Shown: one piece after another, positions 54,233 through 62,809 of the stretch | Layout of the letters: the number at the start of each line of letters is the position of its first letter | How positions within the stretch are numbered: position 1 is the stretch's first letter | NCBI RefSeq assembly: GCF_003688625.1 | Contig: NZ_RCWY01000003.1 | Coordinates: forward strand, 682,001 to 746,000 | Source of the DNA: Sphingomonas sp. PP-CE-3A-406 | GTDB lineage: Bacteria; Pseudomonadota; Alphaproteobacteria; Sphingomonadales; Sphingomonadaceae | Reading direction: 5' to 3' | Length of the DNA stretch: 64,000 bases | Translations under genes and position numbers: made by a program | The notes under the pieces: model-generated | Database searches by the model: none | What the model was told of the DNA's origin: nothing | The model's input: the letters and a program-made list of their open reading frames with translations, nothing else

Positions 54233-54643
54233 TGGGGATGGTGCGGGATTGAGATAGCGCTGGATAGCAACATTTTCACCGATAGTTTGTGGCTGTATGA
54301 TTATAGTAAGACTTGGAGAGGTTGGTTCCAAAACACATCGAGATGGGACGGCGTTTGCCGACATCGAATGTCCACGTTGGGAAGGATCGCGGCCTGGTCG
54401 CTTTCAAGCGGTTACCGGGGATGAGCAGATGCCTGTTCATGCGCGTCGGCCGCTCGCAAACTATATCTGAATGATTAGCAGGTAACGGCAAGCGCGTCAG
54501 CGACAGCGGTTGGCCGCATTTTGGTCAGATGAAAGGAGAATGCTGCGTGTACGTTGGGCGGTCACCCCGCCCGCCATACAAACCTTGCGCCCCTGTATTA
54601 GAAAGCATTGCCCATTCGCTGGCAGTCGACCACCATAACCCAT
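54233..54643. other. 411-base AT-richer gap ahead of the KAP gene
   Basis: Base composition drops compared with the flanking genes. Short open frames, the longest on the minus strand at 54276-54491 (71 codons), have no ribosome binding site or recognisable motif. No tRNA, integrase remnant or direct repeat was seen. It presumably carries the promoter of the KAP gene. Confidence 0.5.
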
Positions 54644-56851
54644 ATGACTAGTCATACTGATGCGACCACGATCCGCGGCGAGCGGGCACTTACGGTGGGT
54701 GAGAGCGACCGCTTAGGCTTTAGCGAAGTAGCCAAGCGTATTGCTACCGCGCTGGTCGATCACGCTTCGGATAGTGGCTTTGTAATTGGTCTCGATGGCC
54801 AATGGGGCTCAGGCAAATCAAGTTTGCTGGCCCTTATCGCTGCCGAGTTAGAGCAGCTACCCGAAGAATCAAAGCCCACCCTCATTCGTTTTCAACCTTG
54901 GCTGATCGGACATCGCGACGCGCTGCTAACAAACCTATTCAACCAACTCGTGGAGAACATCGCCAGCGTCGAGCTGGCCCGGGGCGATGCGACCAGCGAA
55001 ACGAAGCGTCGCGCCCGTAAGATTGCCGAGAAAGCCCGCACATTTGCCATGTCGGTGAGTAAGGCGGGCGATCTGGTCAAGGCCGTGCCAATCGGCATCA
55101 CGGCTCAAGTCAGCGGTGCGGTATTAAACGGGCTCGGCAAAATGCTTGGTAAGCCGGAGGCACTCGAAATCAATAAGCAGAAGTCGGCATTGATTGCCTC
55201 TTTGCGCGATCTCAAACATCGGTTTATTGTAACCGTGGACGACGTTGACCGTCTCGAACCAGCCGAGGTCGTCGAGGTGCTTCGCCTTGTCAGGTCAGTG
55301 GCCGACTTTCCCAACATCGTTTACCTGCTCTGCTACGATAGTGGCATTCTCGCAGAGAGTGTCCGGCGAGGCGCCGACGTCCCCGACGGCGCAGCCTTCT
55401 TGGAGAAGATCGTCCAGCTGACCGTCATGGTTCCGCAGCCAGAACCGTTCCAGTTACGGCAATGGTTTGGAGACGAGGTTCTTCGTATCACGGGCGGCTT
55501 ACCTGACGTGCAACTGCGCCGGCTGCGCGCCGTGATTGATCACGAAGGGGGTAAACGTCTGCAAACGCCGCGGGCAGTTGTCCGAAGTCTCGATTCGTTG
55601 CGGTTCTTCTGGCCGGCGTTGCGGGAAGAAAAAGTTGACGTTGCCGACTTGGTGTGGCTGCTGCTTATTAAGGATCACGCGCCGAAGCTGTACCGATGGG
55701 TTGAGTCCTATCTTGCTACCGCCGCTGTGGTTTCGACGGGTATTGGCACGGTATCCGAGACGAGCAAGGCCATGGAGATAAAAACGTTAAAGGCTTTGGT
55801 AGGTGAGAACCACTTCGACGACCTCGCTTACCGTCATTCATTCGCCGAACAGCTTCCAGGCGTCGAGATCGACTATGCCAAGGATGGCAGCGGACTGAAA
55901 CTATTCGAAAGTGTCAGCGACAATGATCAGAGCGCGGCAATCACCGGACGCAGATTAGCAAGCCCCGACCATTACCGATTGTATCTCGCTTTAATTGGAC
56001 CGGGGCATGCGATCACACAACAGCAGCTCGCCGGCCTCTGGAGCGCGGCATCCGAAACACCGATTCGTACGGCTAAAGCGATTATTCCGCTAGGACAGCA
56101 GCCAATTTCGCCGGAATTGACAAAGGCTGACTTGTTTCTTGAGCGTTTACCCAATGTCGAGCCGGAGACGATAACCGAAACGCAGGCAACCAACCTGCTC
56201 ATTGCTTTCAGCGATGTAATGGACATGTTCGACCGACCAGGGTCAGATCATGCATTCATGCTCTCAACGACATGGGACCGTGCCGAAAAGGCCGCGCAGA
56301 TGCTTATCGATCAGATCGGCATAGAGACGCGGGAAGCATTGCTAAAGACGATCTTCGAAGACGGTAGAGCGCTTGGGTGGCTTACGCATCTACTCCGGCG
56401 GGAGACCTTTGCGCACGGCCGCTATGGCGACCAGCGGCGTCCAGAGCAGGACTGGATCCTCTCTGAAGAAGAATACGACAGAATCGCCGAAATCATGGTC
56501 GTCCGCTACCGGGCGCTCTCGATCTCCGACCTACTAGCCAAATCGCGGCCTCTGAATATGTTATTCGCTTGGGCGCAGGCAGGCGACCCAGACGGACCAA
56601 AGGGTTTGCTGACGCGTGGCGTGGAAAGCGATGAAGGCCTGATTTCCGTCCTTTGCGCTTTCATAACGGTGACGAGCAGCAGTGACCGTGGCAGCTACGA
56701 AGTTATAGCGCGTGATAACGTTAAATATTTTCTCGATTTTGACGCGCTTGTAGAGCGCGTTCGTCAGCTAAATCCAGATACTTGGTCCGGTCAGGATGCC
56801 GCTAATCTTAGGCGGGTGCAGGCTGCATTAAAGAATAGAAGAAGCTTCTAG
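54644..56851 (+). CDS. KAP-family P-loop NTPase
   Basis: Predicted 735-residue KAP NTPase. Walker A is GQWGSGKSS (residues 52-60 with Lys58), Walker B is FIVTVDDVDR (194-203), and the family TPRAVVRSLDSLRFFW block follows at about 310. A moderately hydrophobic stretch at 146-166 lies where other KAP proteins carry membrane helices. The C-terminal 400 residues are not assigned. KAP proteins include Kidins220 in animals and PifA, a phage exclusion protein, in bacteria, so a defence role is possible but not shown. The ATG at 54644 is used; a TTG at 54608 is an alternative, and neither has a ribosome binding site. Codon use and GC are unlike the neighbours, pointing to transfer. Confidence 0.88.
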   Translation: MTSHTDATTIRGERALTVGESDRLGFSEVAKRIATALVDHASDSGFVIGLDGQWGSGKSSLLALIAAELEQLPEESKPTLIRFQPWLIGHRDALLTNLFNQLVENIASVELARGDATSETKRRARKIAEKARTFAMSVSKAGDLVKAVPIGITAQVSGAVLNGLGKMLGKPEALEINKQKSALIASLRDLKHRFIVTVDDVDRLEPAEVVEVLRLVRSVADFPNIVYLLCYDSGILAESVRRGADVPDGAAFLEKIVQLTVMVPQPEPFQLRQWFGDEVLRITGGLPDVQLRRLRAVIDHEGGKRLQTPRAVVRSLDSLRFFWPALREEKVDVADLVWLLLIKDHAPKLYRWVESYLATAAVVSTGIGTVSETSKAMEIKTLKALVGENHFDDLAYRHSFAEQLPGVEIDYAKDGSGLKLFESVSDNDQSAAITGRRLASPDHYRLYLALIGPGHAITQQQLAGLWSAASETPIRTAKAIIPLGQQPISPELTKADLFLERLPNVEPETITETQATNLLIAFSDVMDMFDRPGSDHAFMLSTTWDRAEKAAQMLIDQIGIETREALLKTIFEDGRALGWLTHLLRRETFAHGRYGDQRRPEQDWILSEEEYDRIAEIMVVRYRALSISDLLAKSRPLNMLFAWAQAGDPDGPKGLLTRGVESDEGLISVLCAFITVTSSSDRGSYEVIARDNVKYFLDFDALVERVRQLNPDTWSGQDAANLRRVQAALKNRRSF

Positions 56852-56953
56852 GCAGTTAGAGCCGTCGTATTCGCTAATCTGCTAAGGTCCGATCCGCATC
56901 GGTACAGGCGCAGGCGTTGACGCCGACGTGGACGGGTGGTCGAAGTTGCAGAT

Positions 56954-57006
56954 CAAACTTGGATTGCGAATGTCGTTTTATGAGCGATACTTACCGACCA
57001 AGTTTG
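56954..57006. repeat. Nine-base inverted repeat downstream of the KAP gene
   Basis: CAAACTTGG at 56954-56962 and CCAAGTTTG at 56998-57006, 35 bases apart, in the AT-rich flank between the KAP gene and the HAD gene. A hairpin TTGCGT/ACGCAA follows at 57012-57030. Either could be a remnant of mobile DNA or a terminator. Confidence 0.4.
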
Positions 57007-57034
57007 TTAGTTGCGTATTCGTCACGCAACGGAG

Positions 57035-57853
57035 CTACCGCTCCCAATCAGGCATTGCCCAACCCTTAGCCTTCGCCAACAGCCGCAAAGGCCCATGCGC
57101 ATTCACCGCGAAGGGTTCGTCGGCCCATTCGAAGGTCGGGGCGTCAGAGACGTGGTCGGAATAGAAGCGGATGTGGGCGTGGTCTCGGGCGATGCCTTCG
57201 CGGTCCATCCAGGCCTGGATCATGCGCAGTTTGGCCGGGCCGTAGCAATTCTCGCCTTCGATCCCGGCGAGCAGTACGCCGTCGCGGTCGCGCAGGCTCT
57301 CGGTGCCGATCACCGCGTCGAAATCGAGCCGTCGCGCGATCGCCTCGACGTAGAATCGGTACGATGCGGTCGCCATGACCAGTCGGTAGCCGGCGGCGCG
57401 GTCCGCCTCGATCTGCCCGCGGGCGCTGGTGAAGACGCCGTCGCGCATCACGCGGTCGGCGAAGGCTTCGGCAGCCCGGCGTTCCTCGGCGGGCGTCATG
57501 CGCTTGCCGAGCATCATCCGCTGCATCAGATATTTGAGCCGGCCGCGGCTGATCAGCTTGCCGACATAGCCGAGCGCCGCCACCCCCGCGAACGGGACGA
57601 GCGCCAGCCGCCACGGCGCGCCGCCCTTCTTCGCGGTGTGGAGCAGGAACGGCGTCCAGGTCGGCGCGTGGGTGATCGTCTTGTCCATGTCGTAGATCGC
57701 GAGCCGGATCGCCGGTGTGGTCGAGGGCGCGGTCGGCGGCAGGGTTGCCGGTTCGGCCGAGGGGGAGGGACTGGCAGTCGAGGCGGCAGTCGAGGGGGCG
57801 GTCGAGGGCGCGATCGAGGTGGGGGGCGAGGGGGCCGGGGAAGAAATAGTCAT
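57035..57853 (-). CDS. HAD-IB family hydrolase with low-complexity N-terminal extension
   Basis: Predicted 272-residue phosphatase-like protein. The HAD core begins IRLAIYDMDKTITH, where Asp55 and Asp57 form the catalytic DxDxT motif; VMATASYRFYVEAIARRL is the second motif and FYSDHVSDAPTFEWAD the metal-binding fourth. This arrangement is that of the HAD-IB/SerB-like group that includes phosphatidylglycerophosphate or phosphoserine phosphatases. Residues 1-48 are an extension of Pro, Ser, Thr and Ala in APST repeats not needed for the fold. Without it no start codon lies before the DxD motif, so the long form is annotated. It diverges from the Mla operon. Confidence 0.85.
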   Translation of the reverse strand: MTISSPAPSPPTSIAPSTAPSTAASTASPSPSAEPATLPPTAPSTTPAIRLAIYDMDKTITHAPTWTPFLLHTAKKGGAPWRLALVPFAGVAALGYVGKLISRGRLKYLMQRMMLGKRMTPAEERRAAEAFADRVMRDGVFTSARGQIEADRAAGYRLVMATASYRFYVEAIARRLDFDAVIGTESLRDRDGVLLAGIEGENCYGPAKLRMIQAWMDREGIARDHAHIRFYSDHVSDAPTFEWADEPFAVNAHGPLRLLAKAKGWAMPDWER

Positions 57854-57915
57854 CGTCGCGACTTACGCCGCATTCACCTTGCCGATCCAGTCGGTTTGCC
57901 GCAAAGGTGCGGCCG

Positions 57916-59025
57916 ATGAGCGCGATGGCCGATTTCCAACAGGACGGTGCCGATACCGGCACGCTTCGGTTTACCGGCGATCTGTCGCTGGCCACGATCG
58001 GCAATCTGCCCGATCGACTCGAAAAGATCGATGCGTCGTCCGTCCGCCACATCGATCTCAGCGGCGTCGACCGGATCGATACGATCGGTGCCTGGGTCGT
58101 TCACCGCTTCGCCGCGCGCAACGACGCGACGATCGACGGGCTCGACCCGGATGACCAGACGCTGTTCGACCAGGTCGTCGCCTCCGATCAGCCGATCGCG
58201 GCGAAGCCCGCCAAGGTCAGCGCGCTCTCCCGTGTGGTCGGCGAGATCGGCGACGCGGTCGTGCTGTCGGGCAAGACGATGTTCGGCCTGCTCGGGTTCC
58301 TCGGCGCGACGACGATCGCGTTCGGCAGCGTCATCCGCCACCCGCGCCGCTTTCGGTTCAACGCCGTGGTCCAACGATTCGAGGTCGTCGGCGTCGCCGC
58401 GCTCGGCATCGTCGGGCTGATGAGCTTCCTGATCGGCATGGTCATCGCGCAACAGGGTGCGGTCCAGCTGCGGCAGTTCGGCGCGGAGGTGTTCACGATC
58501 AACCTCGTCGGCCGCCTGACGATCCGCGAACTCGGTTTGCTGATGACCGCGATCATGGTCGCCGGCCGCTCGGGTTCGGCGTTCGCGGCGCAGCTCGGTA
58601 CGATGAAGCTGACCGAAGAGATCGACGCGATGCGGACGATCGGCGTGTCGCCGATGGAGGCGCTGGTGTTGCCCCGCGTGCTCGCCGCGATCGTGATGAT
58701 GCCGCTGCTCGGCTTCTACGCGTCGATCATCGCGATCATCGGCGGTGGGCTGCTGTGCTGGATCCAGCTCGGTATTCCGCCGGTGACGTTCATCGCGCGC
58801 ATTCGCGAGGTCGTGCCGATCACCGATCTCTACATCTCGCTGATCAAGGCACCGGTGTTTGGTGCCATCATCGCGATCGCTGGGTGTTTCCAGGGCATGC
58901 AGGTCGAATCGGACGCCGAACAGGTCGGTCTCCGTACGACGTCGGCGGTGGTCCAGGGCATCTTCCTGGTGATCGTGCTCGACGCGTTCTTCGCGGTGTT
59001 CTTCACCTGGTTGGGTTGGGACTGA
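57916..59025 (+). CDS. MlaE-type lipid ABC permease with N-terminal STAS domain
   Basis: Predicted 369-residue inner-membrane permease of the Mla pathway, which moves phospholipids between the envelope membranes. Residues 1-100 form a STAS-like domain (LRFTGDLSLATIGNLPDRL and DRIDTIGAWVVHRF), normally the separate protein MlaB; the permease part has FEVVGVAALGIVGLMSFLIG and the EIDAMRTIGVSPMEALVLPR loop. The fusion is common in Alphaproteobacteria. ATG at 57916 follows AAAGG; GTG 57907 is also in frame. Its stop overlaps the ATPase start (TGATG). Confidence 0.92.
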   Translation: MSAMADFQQDGADTGTLRFTGDLSLATIGNLPDRLEKIDASSVRHIDLSGVDRIDTIGAWVVHRFAARNDATIDGLDPDDQTLFDQVVASDQPIAAKPAKVSALSRVVGEIGDAVVLSGKTMFGLLGFLGATTIAFGSVIRHPRRFRFNAVVQRFEVVGVAALGIVGLMSFLIGMVIAQQGAVQLRQFGAEVFTINLVGRLTIRELGLLMTAIMVAGRSGSAFAAQLGTMKLTEEIDAMRTIGVSPMEALVLPRVLAAIVMMPLLGFYASIIAIIGGGLLCWIQLGIPPVTFIARIREVVPITDLYISLIKAPVFGAIIAIAGCFQGMQVESDAEQVGLRTTSAVVQGIFLVIVLDAFFAVFFTWLGWD

Positions 59026-59921
59026 TGCCCCGCAAGCAAGACGATATCATCATCTCCGTGAAGGGGCTGAAGAACGCGTTCGGCGATTCGGTCGTGCACG
59101 ACGGGCTCGATCTCGACGTGCGGCGTGGCGAGATTCTCGGCGTTGTCGGCGGCTCGGGCACCGGCAAGTCGGTCCTGATGCGCTCGATCATCGGCCTTCA
59201 GATGCCGGTCGCCGGCGAGGTTACCGTGTTCGGCGAGCCCAATATCGGCCGCGAGGAAACCGAGGCCACCGAGATCCGCAAGCGCTGGGGGGTGCTGTTC
59301 CAGGGCGGCGCGCTGTTCTCGACGCTGACGGTCGCGGAAAACGTCGAAGTGCCGTTGCGTGAATTCTATCCCGACCTGTCCCCCGCGCTGTTGGCCGAGA
59401 TCGCCTCGTACAAGGTGGTGATGACGGGGTTGCCAGCGGACGCCGCGAACAAGTTTCCGGCCGAACTGTCGGGCGGCATGAAGAAGCGCGCCGGGTTGGC
59501 GCGGGCGCTCGCGCTCGATCCGGAACTGCTGTTTCTCGACGAACCGACCGCGGGGCTCGATCCGATCGGTGCGGCGGCGTTCGATGGCCTGATCCAGTCG
59601 TTGCAGAAGACGCTGGGGCTGACCGTGTTCCTGATCACGCATGACCTCGATACGCTGTATGCGATCTGCGACCGGGTCGCGGTGCTGGCCGACAAGAAGG
59701 TCATCGCGGTGGGCACGATCGACGAGCTGATCGCGCTCGATCATCCGTGGATCGAGGAATATTTCAAGGGGCCCCGCGGTCGTGCCGCGGTCGCGACGCA
59801 GGAGGCGCATGAACGCGCCGACCAAGAAGCAGCCCAACATCCTACCGAAGTCCAGTCCAAGCAGTCCGCGCCGGACGACGCCGACGCGACATACGCCGAG
59901 AAAGAAGCAAGGACGCGCTGA
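59025..59921 (+). CDS. MlaF-type ABC ATPase
   Basis: Predicted 298-residue ATPase driving the MlaE permease. Walker A GGSGTGKSVLMRS, signature LSGGMKKRAGLARALAL, and Walker B LLFLDEPTAGLDPI are complete. The last 45 residues are a charged, Gln/Glu-rich tail beyond the normal domain end, perhaps a contact with the permease or a disordered extension. It is joined to its neighbours by one-base TGATG overlaps at both ends. Confidence 0.93.
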   Translation: MPRKQDDIIISVKGLKNAFGDSVVHDGLDLDVRRGEILGVVGGSGTGKSVLMRSIIGLQMPVAGEVTVFGEPNIGREETEATEIRKRWGVLFQGGALFSTLTVAENVEVPLREFYPDLSPALLAEIASYKVVMTGLPADAANKFPAELSGGMKKRAGLARALALDPELLFLDEPTAGLDPIGAAAFDGLIQSLQKTLGLTVFLITHDLDTLYAICDRVAVLADKKVIAVGTIDELIALDHPWIEEYFKGPRGRAAVATQEAHERADQEAAQHPTEVQSKQSAPDDADATYAEKEARTR

Positions 59922-60886
59922 TGGAAACCCGTTCGAACCACGTCCTAGTCGGCGCCGTCGTGCTGATCCTGCTGGCCCTGCTGGCGCTGTTCACGGTGTG
60001 GATCGCGCGGCTGGGTGGCAAGGAAGAGAAGGAATACGACATCTTCTTCCGCCAATCGGTCGACGGCCTCGCGCGCGGGTCCGCGGTGACGTTCTCGGGC
60101 GTGCCGTCGGGGCAGGTGAAGACGATCTCGCTGTGGAAGAACGATCCGCAGTTCGTCCGCGTCCGGATCAGCGTCGACGAGGCCACGCCGGTGCTGCAGG
60201 GTACGACCGCGTCGATTTCGGGCGTCGGTTTTACCGGGGTCAGCCAGATCTCGCTCGACGGTGCGCGCAAGGGTGCACCGGCGATCGGCTGCCCAGAGAC
60301 CAAGACGCCTACCGAATGTCCATACGGCGTGCCGGTGATCCCGACCAAGCTCGGTGGTCTGGGCGCGATCCTGAACTCCGCGCCGCAGTTGCTCGAGCGA
60401 CTGTCGACGCTGACCGAGCGGCTGACCGGTCTGCTCACAGACAAGAACCAGGCGTCGATCGCCGGCATCCTCGCAAATACGAACCGCCTGACCGACGCGC
60501 TCGCCGATCGCGGTCCGGAGATCGCCGCGACGCTGGCGCAGACGCGGATCGCGATCCAGCAGGCGGGCGATGCTGCACAGCAGTTCGGCGTGCTCGCCAA
60601 GACCACCAACGGCGTGCTCTCGGAGGACGTGAAGCCGGCGATGGCGAACCTGAACAAGGCGATCGTCTCCGCGCAGCAGAGCGCCGACACGCTGAATTCG
60701 GCGATCGGCGACGCGCGACCGGGGTTACAGGCGTTCTCGAAGACGACGATCCCCGAGGCCAACCGTCTGGTGCACGATCTGCGGACGACCGCGGCGGCGC
60801 TGTCGTCGGTCGCCGAGAAGGTCGACCAGCAGGGTGCGAGTTCGCTGATCGGGCAGCAGAAGCTCCCGGATTACAAGGGTAAGTGA
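59921..60886 (+). CDS. MlaD-type MCE domain protein
   Basis: Predicted 321-residue substrate-binding component. One N-terminal membrane segment (about 8-28, LVGAVVLILLALLALFTVWI) is followed by an MCE domain (YDIFFRQSVDGLARGSAVTF and GVPSGQVKTISL) and then a long helical C-terminus. Proteins of this kind form a hexameric ring in the periplasm that carries lipid. The operon order MlaE-MlaF-MlaD is standard. Translation is coupled to the ATPase gene. Confidence 0.93.
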   Translation: METRSNHVLVGAVVLILLALLALFTVWIARLGGKEEKEYDIFFRQSVDGLARGSAVTFSGVPSGQVKTISLWKNDPQFVRVRISVDEATPVLQGTTASISGVGFTGVSQISLDGARKGAPAIGCPETKTPTECPYGVPVIPTKLGGLGAILNSAPQLLERLSTLTERLTGLLTDKNQASIAGILANTNRLTDALADRGPEIAATLAQTRIAIQQAGDAAQQFGVLAKTTNGVLSEDVKPAMANLNKAIVSAQQSADTLNSAIGDARPGLQAFSKTTIPEANRLVHDLRTTAAALSSVAEKVDQQGASSLIGQQKLPDYKGK

Positions 60887-60894
60887 GGCACGCC

Positions 60895-61476
60895 ATGAAG
60901 ACACCGCTCATCCTGATCGCGATGCTGCCACTCGCCGGGTGCATCAGCTTCGGCGCGAAACCGCCGCCCACATTGTTGACCCTGACGAGTGCATCGTCGG
61001 TGCCAGTCGGTCAGAACCAGGATTCGGCGACCGCGAAGTCGATCACGATCCAGATCCCGGTCGTGCCGCAGGCGCTGGCGACCGCGCGCGTACCGGTGCA
61101 GGCGACGCCCACCTCGATCGCGTACGTGACCGACGCGCAGTGGGCGGAACCGCCGGCGCGGCTGTTCGCGCGACTGGTTTCGGATACGGTGGCGGCGCGG
61201 ACCGGGCTGGTCGTGTTGTCGACGGCGCAGTCGGTCGGTGATCCGGGCGCGTCGCTGGGTGGCGAACTGCGCAACTTCGGGCTTGATGCGACGGCGCGAC
61301 AGGCGGTGGTGACGTTCGATGCCTCGCTGACGCGCGCAGGCAAGGCCACGGTCGAGAAGCACCGCTTCGAAGCGCGCGTGCCGGTATCGACGATCGATGC
61401 CGCGTCGGCAGCGGCGGGGATCAACCAGGCGGCGAACCAGGTCGCGACCGAAGTGGCGGACTGGATCGGTCGGTGA
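60895..61476 (+). CDS. ABC-type transport auxiliary lipoprotein
   Basis: Predicted 193-residue lipoprotein with signal MKTPLILIAMLPLAGC (lipobox LAGC, lipidated Cys16) and a DUF330/ABC_trans_aux-like body with IPVVPQALATARVPVQ and WAEPPARLFARLVSDT. Proteins of the PqiC/YmbA type sit in the outer membrane and complete MCE transport systems. ATG at 60895 follows GTGAGG; GTG at 60883 would overlap the MlaD gene stop. It closes the Mla operon. Confidence 0.9.
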   Translation: MKTPLILIAMLPLAGCISFGAKPPPTLLTLTSASSVPVGQNQDSATAKSITIQIPVVPQALATARVPVQATPTSIAYVTDAQWAEPPARLFARLVSDTVAARTGLVVLSTAQSVGDPGASLGGELRNFGLDATARQAVVTFDASLTRAGKATVEKHRFEARVPVSTIDAASAAAGINQAANQVATEVADWIGR

Positions 61477-61541
61477 ACGCCCCTTCGTTCTGAACGCGGG
61501 GTCGGCCTGAGCGTTGACGCTCTCTGATGAGGAGAGCGGCG

Positions 61542-61832
61542 ATGCCACAGGGCGACAAGAGCGCGTATACCGACAAGCAGAAGCGCAAGGCCGCGCATAT
61601 CGCGGACGGCTATGAAGAGCGCGACGTTCCCGAGAAGGAGGCCGAGGCGCGGGCCTGGGCTGCGGTGAACAAGGATTCGGGCGGGGGCAATCTGTCCGGC
61701 TCGGGGCGCGGCAAGCCCGATACACATGCGTCGTCGAATGAGGGCGGGAAGCGGGCGGCTGGGCGTAGCGATGCGGCGAAATCGGCGGCGGCGAAGAAGG
61801 GGTGGGAGACCCGGCGGAAGAACTCGGGGTGA
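61542..61832 (+). CDS. Small basic Gly/Lys-rich protein (often called plasmid stabilisation protein)
   Basis: Predicted 96-residue hydrophilic protein: MPQGDKSAYTDKQKRKAAHI, a repeated acidic/basic helical part with EKEAEARAWAAVNK, and a glycine-rich, basic C-terminus ending KKGWETRRKN. It is related by eye to a family common in Alphaproteobacteria that databases label plasmid stabilisation protein, without evidence for plasmid maintenance; a general stress role is likelier. AGGAGAG lies well placed before the ATG at 61542. Confidence 0.78.
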   Translation: MPQGDKSAYTDKQKRKAAHIADGYEERDVPEKEAEARAWAAVNKDSGGGNLSGSGRGKPDTHASSNEGGKRAAGRSDAAKSAAAKKGWETRRKNSG

Positions 61833-61857
61833 CGTTGGAGCGCCTCATCGAAACGAT

Positions 61858-61941
61858 CCGTCATCCTGACGAAAGTCAGGATCCACGGTAACGCGAGTTG
61901 CGCTTTATGGCTCTGAATCCTGACTTTCGTCAGGATGACGG
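61858..61941. repeat. REP-like palindrome, family D
   Basis: Same arms as 44556-44639 (CCGTCATCCTGACGAAAGTC and complement) with a different centre. Again it lies between convergent genes. Confidence 0.9.
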
Positions 61942-61972
61942 GCGGTATTTGCGGACCGTGCTTGTCAGTCCT

Positions 61973-62809
61973 TCAGCGTGCCAGCGTCGCTTCCGCCTCG
62001 GCTAGATGCAGGCGCTCTACCATCTGACCATCGAGGCGGATGGCGCCCTTGTCGGCATTCTCCGGTTTCGCGAATGCGGTGACGATCGTGCGGGCCCATG
62101 CCAACTCTTCCTCGCTCGGCCCGAAACCGGCATTCGCCGCATCGATTTGGGACGGGTGGATCAACGTCTTGCCGTCGAACCCTAACGTTGCGCCTTGGAT
62201 GCATTCCGCCGCGAACCGGGTCGGGTCGTCGAGCGCGTTGCAGACGCCGTCGAGCGCGACGATGCCGGCGGCGCGGGCGGCCATGATTGTCGCCGTGAGC
62301 GCCGGGATCAGCGGCATGCGATCGGCTCCGAGCCGGCAGCGCATCTCCTTGGCGAGGTCGTTGGTGCCGACAATCAGCGCCGTGAGTTGCGTTTCGGCGG
62401 CTGCTGCGGAGAGCGAGGGGAGCGCGAGGATCGCCGCACAGGTCTCGATCATCGCCCAGACCGGCGGGCCGTCTTCTCCTAGCAATGCGCGGACACGGGT
62501 AAGGTCGGAGACCGACGAGACCTTGGGGACGAGCACCGCATCGATGCCGCTGCCGTGGATCGCGGCGATGTCGTCGGCATACCAGGGGGTGTCGAGACCG
62601 TTGACCCGTACGACCAGTTCGCGCGTGCCGAACCCGCCTTCGCGCACCGCTTCGACGACGCGATCGCGGGCCGCGGCCTTTTCGTCGGGGGCGACGGCAT
62701 CCTCCAGATCGAGGATGACGACGTCGCACGCGAGCGTTCTAGCCTTGGCGATCGCCCGCGCGTTCGACGCGGGCATGTAGAGCGCGCTTCGGCGATGCCG
62801 GATGGTCAT
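61973..62809 (-). CDS. CoA-ester lyase (HpcH/HpaI, citrate lyase beta-like)
   Basis: Predicted 278-residue TIM-barrel lyase. The start RRSALYMPASNARAIAKA, the VILDLEDAVAPDEK motif with substrate- and metal-binding acids, the RVNGLDTPWYADD block and catalytic Glu in VWAMIETCAAI are all seen, and it ends with GKTLIHPSQIDAANAGF. Family members split citramalyl-, malyl- or related CoA esters. ATG at 62809 overlaps the trehalase stop (ATGA), so it is co-expressed with trehalase; the metabolic connection is not obvious. Confidence 0.92.
   Translation of the reverse strand: MTIRHRRSALYMPASNARAIAKARTLACDVVILDLEDAVAPDEKAAARDRVVEAVREGGFGTRELVVRVNGLDTPWYADDIAAIHGSGIDAVLVPKVSSVSDLTRVRALLGEDGPPVWAMIETCAAILALPSLSAAAAETQLTALIVGTNDLAKEMRCRLGADRMPLIPALTATIMAARAAGIVALDGVCNALDDPTRFAAECIQGATLGFDGKTLIHPSQIDAANAGFGPSEEELAWARTIVTAFAKPENADKGAIRLDGQMVERLHLAEAEATLAR

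Noticed and set aside
54276..54491. 71-codon minus-strand frame upstream of the KAP gene, as a partner gene
   Set aside because: No ribosome binding site, no motif and unlikely composition.
61542..61832. Plasmid origin or partition region suggested by the plasmid-stabilisation label
   Set aside because: No replication or partition gene is near; the label is a database name for a chromosomal family.
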